From Alopecurus myosuroides (Eukaryota > Streptophyta > Magnoliopsida > Poales > Poaceae), in NCBI GenBank assembly GCA_028641055.1, contig CM054063.1:48605920-48669919 (forward strand): a stretch of 64,000 nt of DNA, in the 5' to 3' direction. Position 1 is the stretch's first letter; every line of letters begins with the position of its first letter. Below, one piece after another: positions 20,435-32,700 of this stretch. The notes beneath the pieces are model-generated. The model was given only the letters and a program-made list of their open reading frames with translations, had not been told where the DNA came from and did not search any database. A program made the position numbers and the translations under genes.

Positions 20435-23400
20435 TGTAGCGTTCCCACATTAAAATAATGTAAGAACATCTGTGTTATTGTGCTAGTCCCTGGATCAATT
20501 GCTAGAACCACAGTACAAAATGAAATATCATGCAAATGCATCAAATTCTATTACATCACATGATCTAGTCTTTACAAAGTAATATTACAATTTGCATTGT
20601 CTTAGAAGACTAGCAGAAAAAAGAAATACATCGGAAAACATAGTACAACATTGAGCCCATCTTCTTTATGTGCCACAGGCAAAACATGTTGGCGGTAGAC
20701 TCGAGATCCTAAACGAAATCCTCACTCATCTTCAGATATATCTGCAGAATGGAATATGTAGCCACAAGGGAGTCAATACAATTTAATGTATTGGCAAGTA
20801 AAACTATGGTGGATATAAATGTAAAGACTAATACTACATGCTTATTTGGCTGGCTGGAGTTTTTGGCTAAGTTTGCATAAAGCCAGTTTTCTCCTATCAC
20901 TTTTGTAAACTTTTCTTTTCAAATGGTGGCATGATTGGACTGAAATCCAAGCACCACAACTACTGTTCATTTGGTCAAAATTTTACTTATTGAAAATAGT
21001 GATGTGATTGTTCCGTCCATCGTTGTCCAGCTGCTCGATGTTGTCCATAACCGGGGACAAGGCTAAGATCTTATTTTGTTGACTCTGCAGAGTTTGTGCA
21101 CTTTCACCTTCAAACTCAAATCAACCCAGACATCCTATACACCCTGTGTGCATTAACAAAAGGAGAATAATTGAGATGAGATCTTTTAGAAGAAAGAATT
21201 CAAACCAATGGCAAGACCCGTTCCACCTATAATTATGCTACATCTGCTTGTCAAGCCCAGGCCGAACCCTCACAACTTAGTTGATCAAGACAGAGCCCAT
21301 ATGACTAAAGGCTGCACTAGAAGCAATCTAAACTTGGGGAACATCATAATCACTTTGTTCCTAGGTGGCTTTCCTCAAGTGAACACCCCTCGGGGAGACA
21401 CTCAACTTTCAATAGCCCTGCACTACCAAATCCATCCAGGTGGTTCATTGAGGTTTATACTTGGTATTTTTCCACAACATCAAGTAAAACAATTTTTGTA
21501 GAAAGGCTAAGCATCTACTAACTACCAAGGCTTCAAAATAACAAGGTATAAGGATGTCTACACACTACTAGGATATAGCATTACATAGTACTTAGAGAAA
21601 AATCACCTATCATGCATACTACTAAAAAATCTAGTAATTCATAGGAAAATAATAGGTAGTTTATGGTGTGTTACTTGCCTTGTCGAAGTTGATGAAGAAA
21701 TCACACTCTCTTCACAAAATATCATTGCTTTCTATACAATCTATACATTGAAAACACAAAACAAAAAAATTAAACAAGCATACTAGCAATCAAACATAAA
21801 AGTGAAAAAAACATACAAATCAACAATCATCGCAAAAGGGGTTTAACCAAGTTGGTTAGGATAAGGTCAAGATTTGAGTTGGAAGATTCATTCTCTATTG
21901 GTTCAATATTTGTTAAGAAAATTCCAAGAGTTTACTTGGGATGGACTAGGTTGAGTTTGATGCGATCTAACTTTATTATAAACATAATTGTCGAGGAAGT
22001 TCCACGAGTTTACCAAGGCGATCTCACTATTTAAACTAAAGTAGCACATAACCATGTGTAAACTTAGTCATTATCATCAAGACATTTGAGTGATCTAAGT
22101 TATCCTCTCCATTTTGGTTAGGGTAGGTCTAGATTTCACTAACTTCATAACAATAGAGAAAACAAGATAAAGTCTTGGGATTTTCCATTTGGGTCATTGG
22201 TTGGACAAAAACAACTTGCTAACTCTTCAAATTGTATGGATTTCTCCAAGTCTTCACATGCTTGTATTCTTGAAGATAATCTTCATGCTTCCATTGTAGT
22301 TTTCCTCCTTGTTGTGAATCCTCCCTTTAACTTGATAAATCTTCATGGTTTTCACTTCACTATTTGGTTTAGTTGGGATGGGCACAAAATACAACTAAGT
22401 CAATTAGGAAAGAAAGGCAATAAGAAGAAAGATAGAAAGAGAGAGGAAGATGTTTTCTTCTTGATTTCTTCATACACTTGTACTTCCTTGAGTTTCTTCT
22501 AGTTGTTGTGGAGTCTAAGTTGTTCCTTAAATTTCTTAAACGACCTTCCTTGTAGCTCTTCATGTTGCCACCAAGTTGACAATGAAGCTCCTTCTTGTGC
22601 TTGAGTCTTGATTTCCATTTTGCTAACTTGATGAATTCTTGAAGCAAGAATAGGGGAGTGGGAAAGTAGATAGAAAAAAAATGGTACTGGTGTTTTTGGG
22701 TTCACTAGTTGGCAATATATAAGTTTGAACCTCACTAAGGACTTAGCCTTGGTACAAAATAGCCACATGACATAGAACCATATATGAAAAATGTTTTTTA
22801 AGACAAAGGTTAACATGGTATGTTCAAATTTGGCCAAGTATTCATGGAACTGATTCTATAATTATAAAGTTGTTAGGGTACTAGTCTCTATGGTCTAAGG
22901 TTACCAAATGGATTAATTTTGCTTAAGAAAACATATTCTAGTTATATATAGAACAAAATCTATGTAAAAATATATTCAAATAGACAACTTAAATCTAAAT
23001 TTAACTTTAATTTGTTCAAAAATTCTTTTGGGGTAGAGTATATGAAAGTACACATCCTAAGGTTTCCAAATATATTTTATTTGCAATTTTTGGATTTTTA
23101 GAATTTGAATTACGCCAAAATTCATCAAACAAGAAATTTGAATTTTAAAAATTTGTAAATGGTCCAATTTAAATTTGGTCAATGCCAAACGATTCTACGC
23201 ATCCATAAGATTTTAAAAAGTCCATGTTTGTCAAATTTTGAGTTGTGGTTAAAAAGTTATGATGATTACAAGTTCGAGGGACTTTTGTAGAAATCTGCTA
23301 TTTATTCCACCATGAGAAAAAAATCCAGAAAATTACTAGGTTGACGTGGCTGCTGACTGGGCTGCCACATGGTGCTGACTCGGCTACCACGCAACGCTGA

Positions 23401-25008
23401 CAGGGCTGCTGACTGGGTTAAGTGGTTTGAATCTAGATCGCTGGATTGAGATCCAACTACCACGTACCCCTTCGATCTGCGATCTAATCGTGTGCATTCA
23501 AAGTAGATCGAATGGCTACGGGAGCTAGGATATCTCACCTCACTAGCGACTGGCCGGAAATGGAGGAGGTGGCGGCGGTAGGCTCGGAAAATGACGGTGA
23601 TGGAGCTCCGGTGGTCCGCGAGCTCAGCGGAGATCACGAAGACGTCTAGCGGAGCACGACGAGGAAGATGGTGACAACGACATGGTCTCGGGAACCTCCA
23701 GACAATGGCGCGGAACGGATGGAGACTGTGCGGGATCCGGCGTGCTCTGTTGTTCACGACGGTGTTGATTTTATACGTAAAACAATTGGAAAGGGTCTCA
23801 ACAGGTGCGCAAGGACACGGGGAACCAGAGGAACCAAAAGGGAGTGGTAGGGGCTCACTGGGATGGCCGGAGACGGCGAAAACATGGCGGCGGCAGAGCA
23901 ACTCCAGCGAGCAAAATCTTCATCCTAAGGGCATGATTAGAAGGGGGAAGGAATGGGAAAAGGAGACAACTCAGTGGGCTTTTAAGGATGGCCAAAGGGG
24001 GCTTCTATTCTGAGTTAAACACTGCAATCAAACGGAATAAATCTCGGCCAGAAACTGCATCTGACGTTTCAGAAGGTTGAAGACGGGTGACGTCATTGCT
24101 AATGTCAACAATGGGTCCCGTTGAGCACAGAGAGGGGGGAGGGGATGAGCGGGGCGGCTGCTGCGCATGTTGGGCCGCTGCTGGGCTTCTGCGCGCTGCG
24201 AGTGTGCGGAAGATAGAGCGAACGGGGAGTCAGCGGGCTGGGCCGACTGCTCTCCTTTCTTGTCTGTTTTTTTTGTGTGTGTTCTTTTCCTTTTTCTTTT
24301 CTTTTCCTGTTTTCTCAAATAATTCATAACTTTTGTTTTAAAGGCCCAAATTACCTCAAACAAGTTTCTATGGTTTTGTAAAAAGGAGATCTTTGAAAAA
24401 TAATACCATTAGATCTTGTTTCTAACAGAAAAAGAATTCAATTTTGAAAATATGATTGAATTTCTAATATTACATAATGCCATTTTTTAAACAGAAAACT
24501 CTAATAAATTAATTTGGGGTTTAATAATATTAGAAAAGTATTCCACAAGTAATATTATTGTTTTTAAAGCCCCTTTTATATCATTTTAAAGTTAAAATAT
24601 TTCATGAACACTACTTTATGTTTAAAACTTGGAATAACCACTAATAATTATTATAAAAATCTCTTATTCTCATAAACATTTTTTTGGCTAGAACATTATT
24701 AAAGGTTATACATATTTGATTTTTGTTGCCATAAAATTACTCTTAGAGTAATATTAATTCAAATCATTTTATAAAATAAGGTTTGCTAAGAGAAAACAAT
24801 TTCTTTGATTAATGAATATTTATTTTGAATGGGCTTTTGGGTTTTGGAAAATAGAGGCATTTGGATTTATAAATTCCAGTAGCATTGGAAAACAAATAAT
24901 ATAACCTTTGTGTTTGAGTTTTATTTGTTTTTGGTGGCTTGATTTAATAGAAAACACTTTTTTTTCTTCTGGTTTTTGAACTTTACAAAAAAAAACAGGG
25001 ATGTTACA
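20435..25008 (-). repeat. LARD-G 3' LTR (4574 bp)
   Basis: Begins TGTAGC and ends GTTACA. The part 23300-24300 is GC-rich and likely contains the transcribed leader; the remainder is AT-rich with no gene I can support. ORFs inside it are not conserved in any second copy visible here. Left flank TTAAG is the presumed target duplication; the partner is outside the window. Confidence 0.7.
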
Positions 25009-26612
25009 CACTACCACCCTTAAAGAAATCTTGTCCCGAGATTTGGGAAGGCTAGAAAGAAAGAAAAGTTTGGGTAACTGGTTCCAGAACAATTGGGTTG
25101 GCTACCACCCTTAAAATAAACTTTTGCGTAGTCTAAAACTCTTGTGTAACTAGTTGATGGTTTTACTATATCTTCAGCTGGAGTCGTGCTTCATCATCCA
25201 TAGTATTCTTGTATAGCATACATCAACTCCTTGGTATTTGTGGTCTTCAATCCATATATACAACCTTTAGGGTTCTATGGGTTAAGATTATCTTCCAATA
25301 GGATGTGTACATTCACATAGCTTCGAGTGGGGTTTTACTCAGGATGATTTCAGTAGAACTTTCCCTTGTAGTGGAGCTGCAGACCAACATAGGTCTGTTG
25401 AATTACCTTTGACACCGAGGGGTCACTCTTTGGGTCAATCAAAAGTCCTTAGGTCACTCTCCACTTGGTATTTTCATATCCTGAGCGATCTTCCATCTTT
25501 GTTGTTGCCTTCCTTGAGTGTAAACACCATGCTATTTCTAATGAAACTCTCATGGCAGGCAAAATCTTCCTTTGTTTGATACCTCCAAAGTTGGCTTGAT
25601 CCTCACCAAAAATAGTACGTTTCAACAAAACTAACATAGGGTCATTATTGTATTCTACCATTCTATGGTTCAGGCTTAACATCGCGGTCTCTCTGATAGG
25701 TATGTCACTCAGATTTACCATTCCTCATAGCAAGAGTGAATAATGTCAGTAGTAATCCTGAGGACCAATACATGTTGCACTCAATCATTACCTTGTACTT
25801 GGATGGGTGAATCTTTTATAATAACACTAGGCCATCTCACTTGTCTAACAAAAGTTTCCAATCTGCAAGACAAACCTGTGCTAAACTATCGTTTCTCATA
25901 CTATTGGGTTACGTAATCTCTTAAGAAACACTAACTGAATAGTTATTCCTCATCGATTCTTCTCTTATTGATTGGCTTGCTGCTCCTTATGATGTAGTTG
26001 GCCTTGATCATGGATGTGATTGTTCCTTCACACAAAAGATCAAGATCTTGAGGTCTGTGATATTCCTCAATTGGATGGCTTGTGTCTCTATAGGGAACTC
26101 GTTGTAGTATTATAAATGGATTCTCACTATGATGGATGAGTATAGGATTTGGTTTGGCTTAGCATGGATGAGTAGAGATTTAGAAATACACTAAAGTAAT
26201 TCCTACGCCAACACAGCAGATCAAGGAAAACTCATCTTACAAAAAACATCTAACAAAAAATATTCACACCAAACAACAAGGTTTAGCAAACAACTAATAT
26301 TATCATACCACACTCATTGGTATAATCAATATACTAACACATTAACGGTGTTCCAACAAATAACTAGATTGGTGGTCTCATCTATATCTTCTTGAGTTTC
26401 TTCAAATCCGTCTCCCAGTGTCTGTAGGTGTTTCTGATTGTTGTGAAATCTGAGTCATTCTCCAAATTTTTCACTGATCTTTGATTGTAGGTCTTCATGT
26501 GGTGAAAATACTTCTTTCACTTCATGGTATGGTCATCAACAATCATGTCTTGATGGTGTTCAAGAGTTAGGTCATCTAGAACAAGAGAACAAAATTTTGA
26601 AGATGGATAATA

Positions 26613-26693
26613 CTCCCTCCATTCCACAATGTAAGCCTTTTTAGCAAGCTAGTTTAGCTTGCTAGAAAGGCTTACATTATGGAACGGAGGTAG
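26613..26693. mobile_element. Stowaway-like MITE (81 bp)
   Basis: Flanked by TA on both sides (26611-26612 and 26694-26695). Terminal inverted repeats begin CTCCCTCC and CTACCTCC and continue for about 39 bp with only a few mismatches, so nearly the whole element folds into one hairpin. TA target duplication and the CTCCCTCCGTTCC-type end are diagnostic of Stowaway (Tc1/mariner-mobilised) MITEs. Confidence 0.9.
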
Positions 26694-26829
26694 TAGATAA
26701 GAGGATATGAAAAATAGTAATATGAGAAGTTCTTCTTCTAGAAAGCTTGAGAAAAGTAGATTTTTAATCCTAGGGTCTTTTCCTAGTTCTAATCCAAACT
26801 TAGGTCTCAAATCCTACGGGCAACACAAT

Positions 26830-26841
26830 GCTCTGATACTA
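26830..26841 (-). promoter_or_regulatory. LARD-G primer binding site (initiator-Met type)
   Basis: Minus strand TAGTATCAGAGC, one mismatch from TGGTATCAGAGC, three bases from the LTR edge at 26845. Confidence 0.7.
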
Positions 26842-26844
26842 TTT

Positions 26845-27931
26845 TGTAGCGTTCCCACATTGAAATAATGTAAGAACATCTGTGTTATTGTGCTAGTCCC
26901 TAGATCAATTGCTAGCACCATAATACAAAATGAAATATCATGCAAATGCATCAAATTCTATTACATCGCATGATCCAGTATTTACAAAATAATATTACAA
27001 TTTGCATAGTCTTAGAACACTAGCAGAAAAAAAATCCCAGCAGAAAACATAGTACAACATTGAGCCCATCTTCTTCATGTCCCATAGGCAAAACATGTTG
27101 GTGGTAGACTCGAGATCCTAAACGAAATCCTCACTCGTCTTTAGATTCATCTGCATGACGGAATATGCAGACACAAGGGAGTCAATAGAGTTTAATCCAT
27201 TGGCAAGTAACACTATGGTGGATATAAATGGCTAGACTAGTACTACATGCTTATTTGGCTGAGTGGAGTTTTTGGCTAAGTTTGCATATAGCCAGTTTTC
27301 TCCTGTCACTTTTGTAAACTTTTATTTTCAAAGGGTGGCATCATTGGAATAAATCCAAGCACCACAACTACTATTCACTTGGTCAAAATTTTACTTATTG
27401 AAAATGGTGATGTGATTCTTCTGTCCATCCTTGTCCAACTACTCGATGTTTTCCATAATCGGGGACACGGCTAAGATCTTAGTTTGTCGACTCTGCAGAG
27501 TTTGTGCACTTTCACCTTCAAACTCAAATCAACCCAGTCATCCTATACACCCTGAGTGCATTAAGGAAATTATAATAATTGAGACAAGATCTTTCAGAAG
27601 CAAGAATTTAACCCAACGACAAGAACCGTTCCACCAATAATTATGCTACATCTGCTTGTCAAGGCCAGGCTGAACCCTCACAATTTAGTTGATCAAGACA
27701 GAGCCCATATGACTAAAGGCTGCACTGGAAGCATTATGAACTTAGGGAACATCATAATCACTTTGTTCCTGGGTGGCATTCCTCAAGTGAACACCCCTCG
27801 GGGAGACACTCAACTTTCAACAACCTTGCACTACCAAATCCACCCAGGTGGTTCAGTGACGTTCATACTTAGTATTTTTCCACAACATCAAGTAAAAAAA
27901 AAATTTGTAGCAAGGCTAAGCATCTACTAAG
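26845..27931 (-). repeat. LARD-G 5' LTR, truncated copy
   Basis: Matches 20435-21523 with scattered substitutions and ends where Copia-H starts (27932). The last bases CTAAG (27927-27931) are the likely Copia-H target site. The rest of this LTR must lie beyond the right end of Copia-H and is not in the window. Confidence 0.8.
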
Positions 27932-29547
27932 TGAAGGGAATATGCCCGAGAGGAAATAATAAAGTGGTTATTATCTTATTCCTTGTTTATGATAAATTTT
28001 ATTTCTCATGCTAGAATTGTATTAACCGGAAATGTTGATACATGTGTGTCTAATAAACAAACAATGGTTCCTAGTAATTCCTCTCGTTTAACTAGCTCAT
28101 TGATTAACTGATGATCAAGGTTTCTTGATCATGAACATTGGATGTTCTTAATAATGGGGTCATATCATTGGAAGAATGATGTGATGAACATAGACCCAAA
28201 GTTAATATAGCAATGCGATCAAGTCATTAAGTTTACATTGTTAAATCAAACATACGAAGTAACTCTAATCTTAGACCTTGAGATCATGTCAATCACTAAC
28301 ACCGGAAGAGTGCTTGGATGTCATCAAATGTCACACCGTAACAGGGTGACTATAAAGGTGTCGTTGGGTATTCAGAAAGTACTAGTTGAGGCTCATGGAT
28401 CAAGAGTGGGATTTGTCCATCCAAATGACGGAGAGATATACTCAGGGCCCTCTTGGTGATATCACATCGACACCGCTTGAACCACGTTACTAGGTCACAA
28501 AGCATGTCATATAACGGAACGAGTAAAAGATTATTTGTCGGTAACGAGATTGAACTAGGTATGGTTGATACCAATGATCGGATCTCGGACAAGTAAAATA
28601 TCGCGAGACAAAGGGAATTGGTTACGACGTTTATGGTTCACACGATCACTAGATTAATCGTTGAATGTGTAGGAGTCATTACGGATCTCCAGGCCCCGTT
28701 GTTGACTATTGATCAGAGAGGTGTCTCAATCATGTCTACATTATTCACGAACCGTAGGGTGACACACTTAAGGTGTGATGACACGTTTGAGTGGACACGG
28801 AATATCAGATAAAAGTTTAGACATCATCGAAATGGTATCGGGTAATTTTGAAATAGTTCAAGGGGATTCTTGTCAAATTGTTGTTAATAGATTTAACAAC
28901 TAACACAAGGGGTTATGTGTTAATGTTTGTTTTAAAATAAAGAAATAATTTATTTATTTATTTATTAAAGTAAACCCTTGGGATTTTGAGTGGGAATTAA
29001 TGGAAGAATGATTGGCTTGAGTGGAGACTCCACGCACATGATGAGGGAGAGGTGGAGACACCTAAAAATCCGTGTCTGCCTTCCCCTCCAATATAAGGAG
29101 GGGTGGGAGCTCCCTCTCCCCTACACACACACTTGTGTCATCTCTTCCTCCCTCCTCCCGCTGCTCCACCACTTGTTCGTGCGCTTGACAAAGCCCTGAG
29201 CAATGTTTTATTCACCACACCACACCGTCGTGTTGTTGGAGATTCTAGTGGATTCTTTACTTCCGCTACCCCGCTGGATCGAGGTAACGGAGGTCGTCAT
29301 CGAGCTGTACGTGTGACCGAGGGCGGAAGCGCTGCCTGATTGCAGCGCTCATCTTCGTGATCTTGAGAACGATGTGATCATGACTACATCACCAACAAGA
29401 TTTGATCTTGTACCGCTTTGTGTCTTCGAGGGTATGTTTTCCTAAGACTCTTTCTCCCCGTTGCATTCATCTCCTAGATTAGATCTTGGCCCTTCGGGTT
29501 TATCTCGCATAGGAATTTTTTTGTTTTCTATACAAACAAACCCTTCA
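27932..29547 (+). repeat. Copia-H 5' LTR (1616 bp)
   Basis: Terminal inverted repeat TGAAGGG (27932) and CCCTTCA (29541-29547), followed by a Met-type PBS, so this is the 5' LTR of a plus-strand Copia element. GAATATGCCC near its start is typical of abundant Triticeae Copia families of the BARE/Angela kind. A TATA-like AATATAAGG lies at 29090-29098. The same LTR family occurs inverted at 46266-47915. Confidence 0.88.
29090..29098 (+). promoter_or_regulatory. TATA box of the Copia-H LTR
   Basis: AATATAAGG, matched in place by TATATAAAG on the minus strand of the Copia-J LTR (46703-46712). Confidence 0.45.
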
Positions 29548-29548
29548 A

Positions 29549-29560
29549 TGGTATTAGAGC
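29549..29560 (+). promoter_or_regulatory. Copia-H primer binding site (initiator-Met type)
   Basis: TGGTATTAGAGC, one mismatch from the standard TGGTATCAGAGC, one base after the LTR. Confidence 0.85.
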
Positions 29561-29746
29561 CGGATCTATGCGTAGATGATTTGTACGGGTAGAATACATA
29601 GGCATAGATCCTCCCTTCGAACCATAAAATACTGAAGGACTGAATTCCTGGGATCATAAAATACATGGTAAATGTATGTGTGCATTGATGATCATGTTAT
29701 TTCCTCCTTGAGTATTTTATGATCTTAGTGGCATAGTAGGATGAAG
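29561..29746 (+). other. Copia-H interior, part before LARD-I
   Basis: Non-coding leader following the PBS. Ends in TGAAG (29742-29746), the target duplication of LARD-I. Continues at 45101. Confidence 0.7.
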
Positions 29747-32700
29747 TGTAAGGTCCGCCCTTCGAACCACTGTTCAAGGACACCTTCGATATGCATACAT
29801 TCACGATCCCAGGAATTCAGCCGCGAACAACATATCAAGTTGGTACACAGATACAATATCCATTACACGGTTGCATAAATACTTACAAAAGGGGCATGGT
29901 CACTTGACCAAGCCTAAACGGCTGCCACGCAGGGCAACACACAACACACACAGCGGAAGACTAAACACACACAAAACGCGGTAGAGCCCAAGTCACGCCT
30001 TAAGCTACAGGCTGCTGATCCGGAGACGATCCTAGTTCGCAAAGCCGTCAGCTCCGTACTTCTCTTCATAGATCTCCTTCGGAGGCTCCTTCTCAAAGTC
30101 TGGCAAGTAGATACCAGGGGCGAAACCATAATGAGTACGTTTGAATGTACTCAACAAGACATCCATCATGTCACTTACCAAAATGCAAGTATGCTTATAT
30201 GGTGGAATAGGTAGGCTATAAATAGGGTTCACTATCAATGGTGTTCATATATGATGACACCACAGTTGCAGTCAGGTTAATCTGTATCTTCGTTGAAGAA
30301 GATACTTCAGAAGAAAATAATATAATTTTCCTCTCTCTTGTAGATACCACATGTACAAGAGGTTTTGTTAAACTTTTGTTTTAAAGAATATTTTCTCTTT
30401 GCAAAACTTCTTGGAATCAGTTTCCAGAATTCTTGCTTAGAGTAGAAAAGGTTTTCTTTGCAAAACATTTTTTTTTGTATAACTCTGGCTTTTCATCATC
30501 GACGGTACCTCCGCGGTATAAGTTTTCATTCCTTTCCGAACTTCACAAGTTCAACACTTCCTTGCAAAAACTACTTTTTGAAAACATTGACACAATGCTA
30601 GCTACATGGCCATTCAACTGTCCATATCCGAGGACGCGGCTTCTTCGAAAAAGTTGTACTCTGTAGAGGTGTACACATCCACTAGATACAGTACACCTAC
30701 CGTGAACAACCACGGACTATAACAACAGTATGTAAACATCAGGTATCTGATCATAACCATCCACTATGTTCAAGCTAGAATATGTCTATCTCTCTATTGA
30801 GTTTGTTCTCTCCGGCACCAAGTCGCACTCTGCCTAGACGGGAGCCTCAATGAATGCATCCGGAGGGAATATTAATCCCACACTTTATATGCCTCAACAT
30901 TGGGAGTTTTGACGACATTCGGTTCGAGGGTACGACGTCCCTTATAGCAAGTGAGATAGCACACACTAATAAGAACAAACTTCAAGTTAAGCCCCGTGCC
31001 CATGTTGGGGTAGGGTGGAAGTACGGTAAAGGTTGTCCGGCGAAGACTAGGTTATGTGTCATTTTTGAAAAAAACACCATTTTCCCAAAAATGACCACTT
31101 CCACATTCCTTCGGTGAATAAGGATCCGCCTTTTTCCCGGGTTTCCCATAAAGCCTTTGTTTTGTAAAAACACAATTTTAGGGTGTCCACTTAGGGACTA
31201 AGATTTGTGATGGTAATAAATACCATATGGTGGCTACGGGCTTGGTAACACCAAGTATTAACTAATGGCATAATAAGATATAATATTAATAGAAGTGATT
31301 CTCACTTCAAAAATAGCTTTCTTTTGGAAATCAAAGTTTTGTAAAACTTTTCAGAAGTAAAACATGCATGATAGATAATGATAAGTGTAATATCAGCAAG
31401 CATCAGGATGGCTTGCCTCAAGTCTCTTAATGTCCCTGGCCTTGAAGCAACTTGAACTTGACGCACAGCTACGCAACTTCTTCTTCTTCTTCTTCTAGCG
31501 TCGTAAAGAAAATAAACGACACACACTCAGGTATAAAAGGCAAATAACTAAGATAAACAACACATACAGCAACAAACGTTCACTCACGAGTTTCTCTCGA
31601 AACGATAACGCGAAAACTATCTCACATAACTCTCACGGTCTCAAAACTAACGTCAGGCACTATGTATGGTTTAGAAAACCATATCCCACATCTTACATAA
31701 CATATATGGAGTGGTGTACCACTCTCATAAAAATATATATAAGAAGCTAAAAATATAGCTTGCGGGTGCAAAAGGTTAGGTTGCTAGGGTAAAACAAACA
31801 GACAGAGCAATACCCATGGCAGTGGGTATTACTCACCACAAGCAACTATCACTTAATGTGTTGATGATTTTAGTTGGATGTTTTAGTTTCATAATATACT
31901 ATTAATCACAAAAACAACACTAGCACAAAAATAAACACAAATATGACAATCAAGCTAAGGTACACACACAGACAATTTCCACACAGCAGGTAAACACACC
32001 ACAATTGAATAGACCATTTATTTACTACATTTGTGTTTAATTGAAGTTATGGAATCCATCAATCATGAAAATCTTAGCATGTAACCAGTAGCTAAAAACA
32101 AACATAACAAGTCATGGAAATAATCTAAAACACGATCTTCACTCAAGAAAATATTCTTATTAAATAACATAAAAACAGAACTGCACTCATAGCATACTAG
32201 TATGGAAATTCTATACAGACATGCTATAAGGAATATTTGTATTCTACAACTATAGCACAAGAAACTAACTAATTCATGGCATCATAACATAAGTAATAAC
32301 TTCCTAAATATGCTATAATAAACTCATACACTCATAAAACAAAAGATGACAATACTAGAGCAAAATTCACCATTTTCTAGTGGTGACACTACTTCAACAC
32401 TAGAGAAGCAAACAATGCTATCATGATGCTTAAACCTAAACAAGCAAGTCATGCTCATAAATATACATAATAACAGAAGTAACATCATCCTAAACATGCT
32501 AGTATAGTCCTACACGCAGAAAATAAGAAGACAACAATACTAGGTAGTCTCATAATCTCTAGTGGTGACACTAGTCCATCACTAGAGAAACAAACACCAC
32601 AACAAGGATGCATAATCTTAAACAAGCAACACATGGGTATAAATACCTAATAACAGCATACACATCTTACACTTTCTAGTAATCAAATACACAAAAATAA

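Larger units (their letters stand above)
25009..26844 (-). other. LARD-G interior, non-coding
   Basis: Starts with a PPT-like stretch (minus strand reading CTTTAAGGGTGGTAGTG) and a near-perfect inverted repeat (AAATCTTG TCC CGAGATTT, 25026-25044), a motif also found at the same place in LARD-I. A 90-codon minus-strand frame at 25721-25449 has no recognisable features. A MITE sits at 26613-26693. Confidence 0.6.
20435..27931 (-). mobile_element. LARD-G: large-LTR Gypsy derivative, minus strand
   Basis: Two copies of one sequence (20435-21523 and 26845-27931) show a very long LTR: the left copy runs 20435-25008 (4574 bp, TGTAGC...GTTACA), and the right copy is cut at 27931 by Copia-H. Between them, 25009-26844 is an interior of only 1.8 kb with PPT, no recognisable gag-pol, and a Met-type PBS. 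Long LTRs with a short non-coding interior is the LARD architecture known from cereals. Divergence between the two LTR copies is clearly higher than in LARD-I, so this is an older insertion. Confidence 0.75.

Noticed and set aside
23302..23901. 199-codon minus-strand frame in the LARD-G LTR
   Set aside because: Arg and Pro-rich, low complexity, in the GC-rich part of an LTR; no motif.
28620..28811. 64-codon plus-strand frame in the Copia-H LTR
   Set aside because: Inside an LTR and not preserved as a frame in the Copia-J LTR.
30032..30238. 68-codon frame (LPDFEKEPPKEIYEEKYGAD) preserved in both LARD-I LTRs
   Set aside because: Preservation is trivial because the LTRs are recent copies of one another; no start context or homologue is known. 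Left out as a gene.
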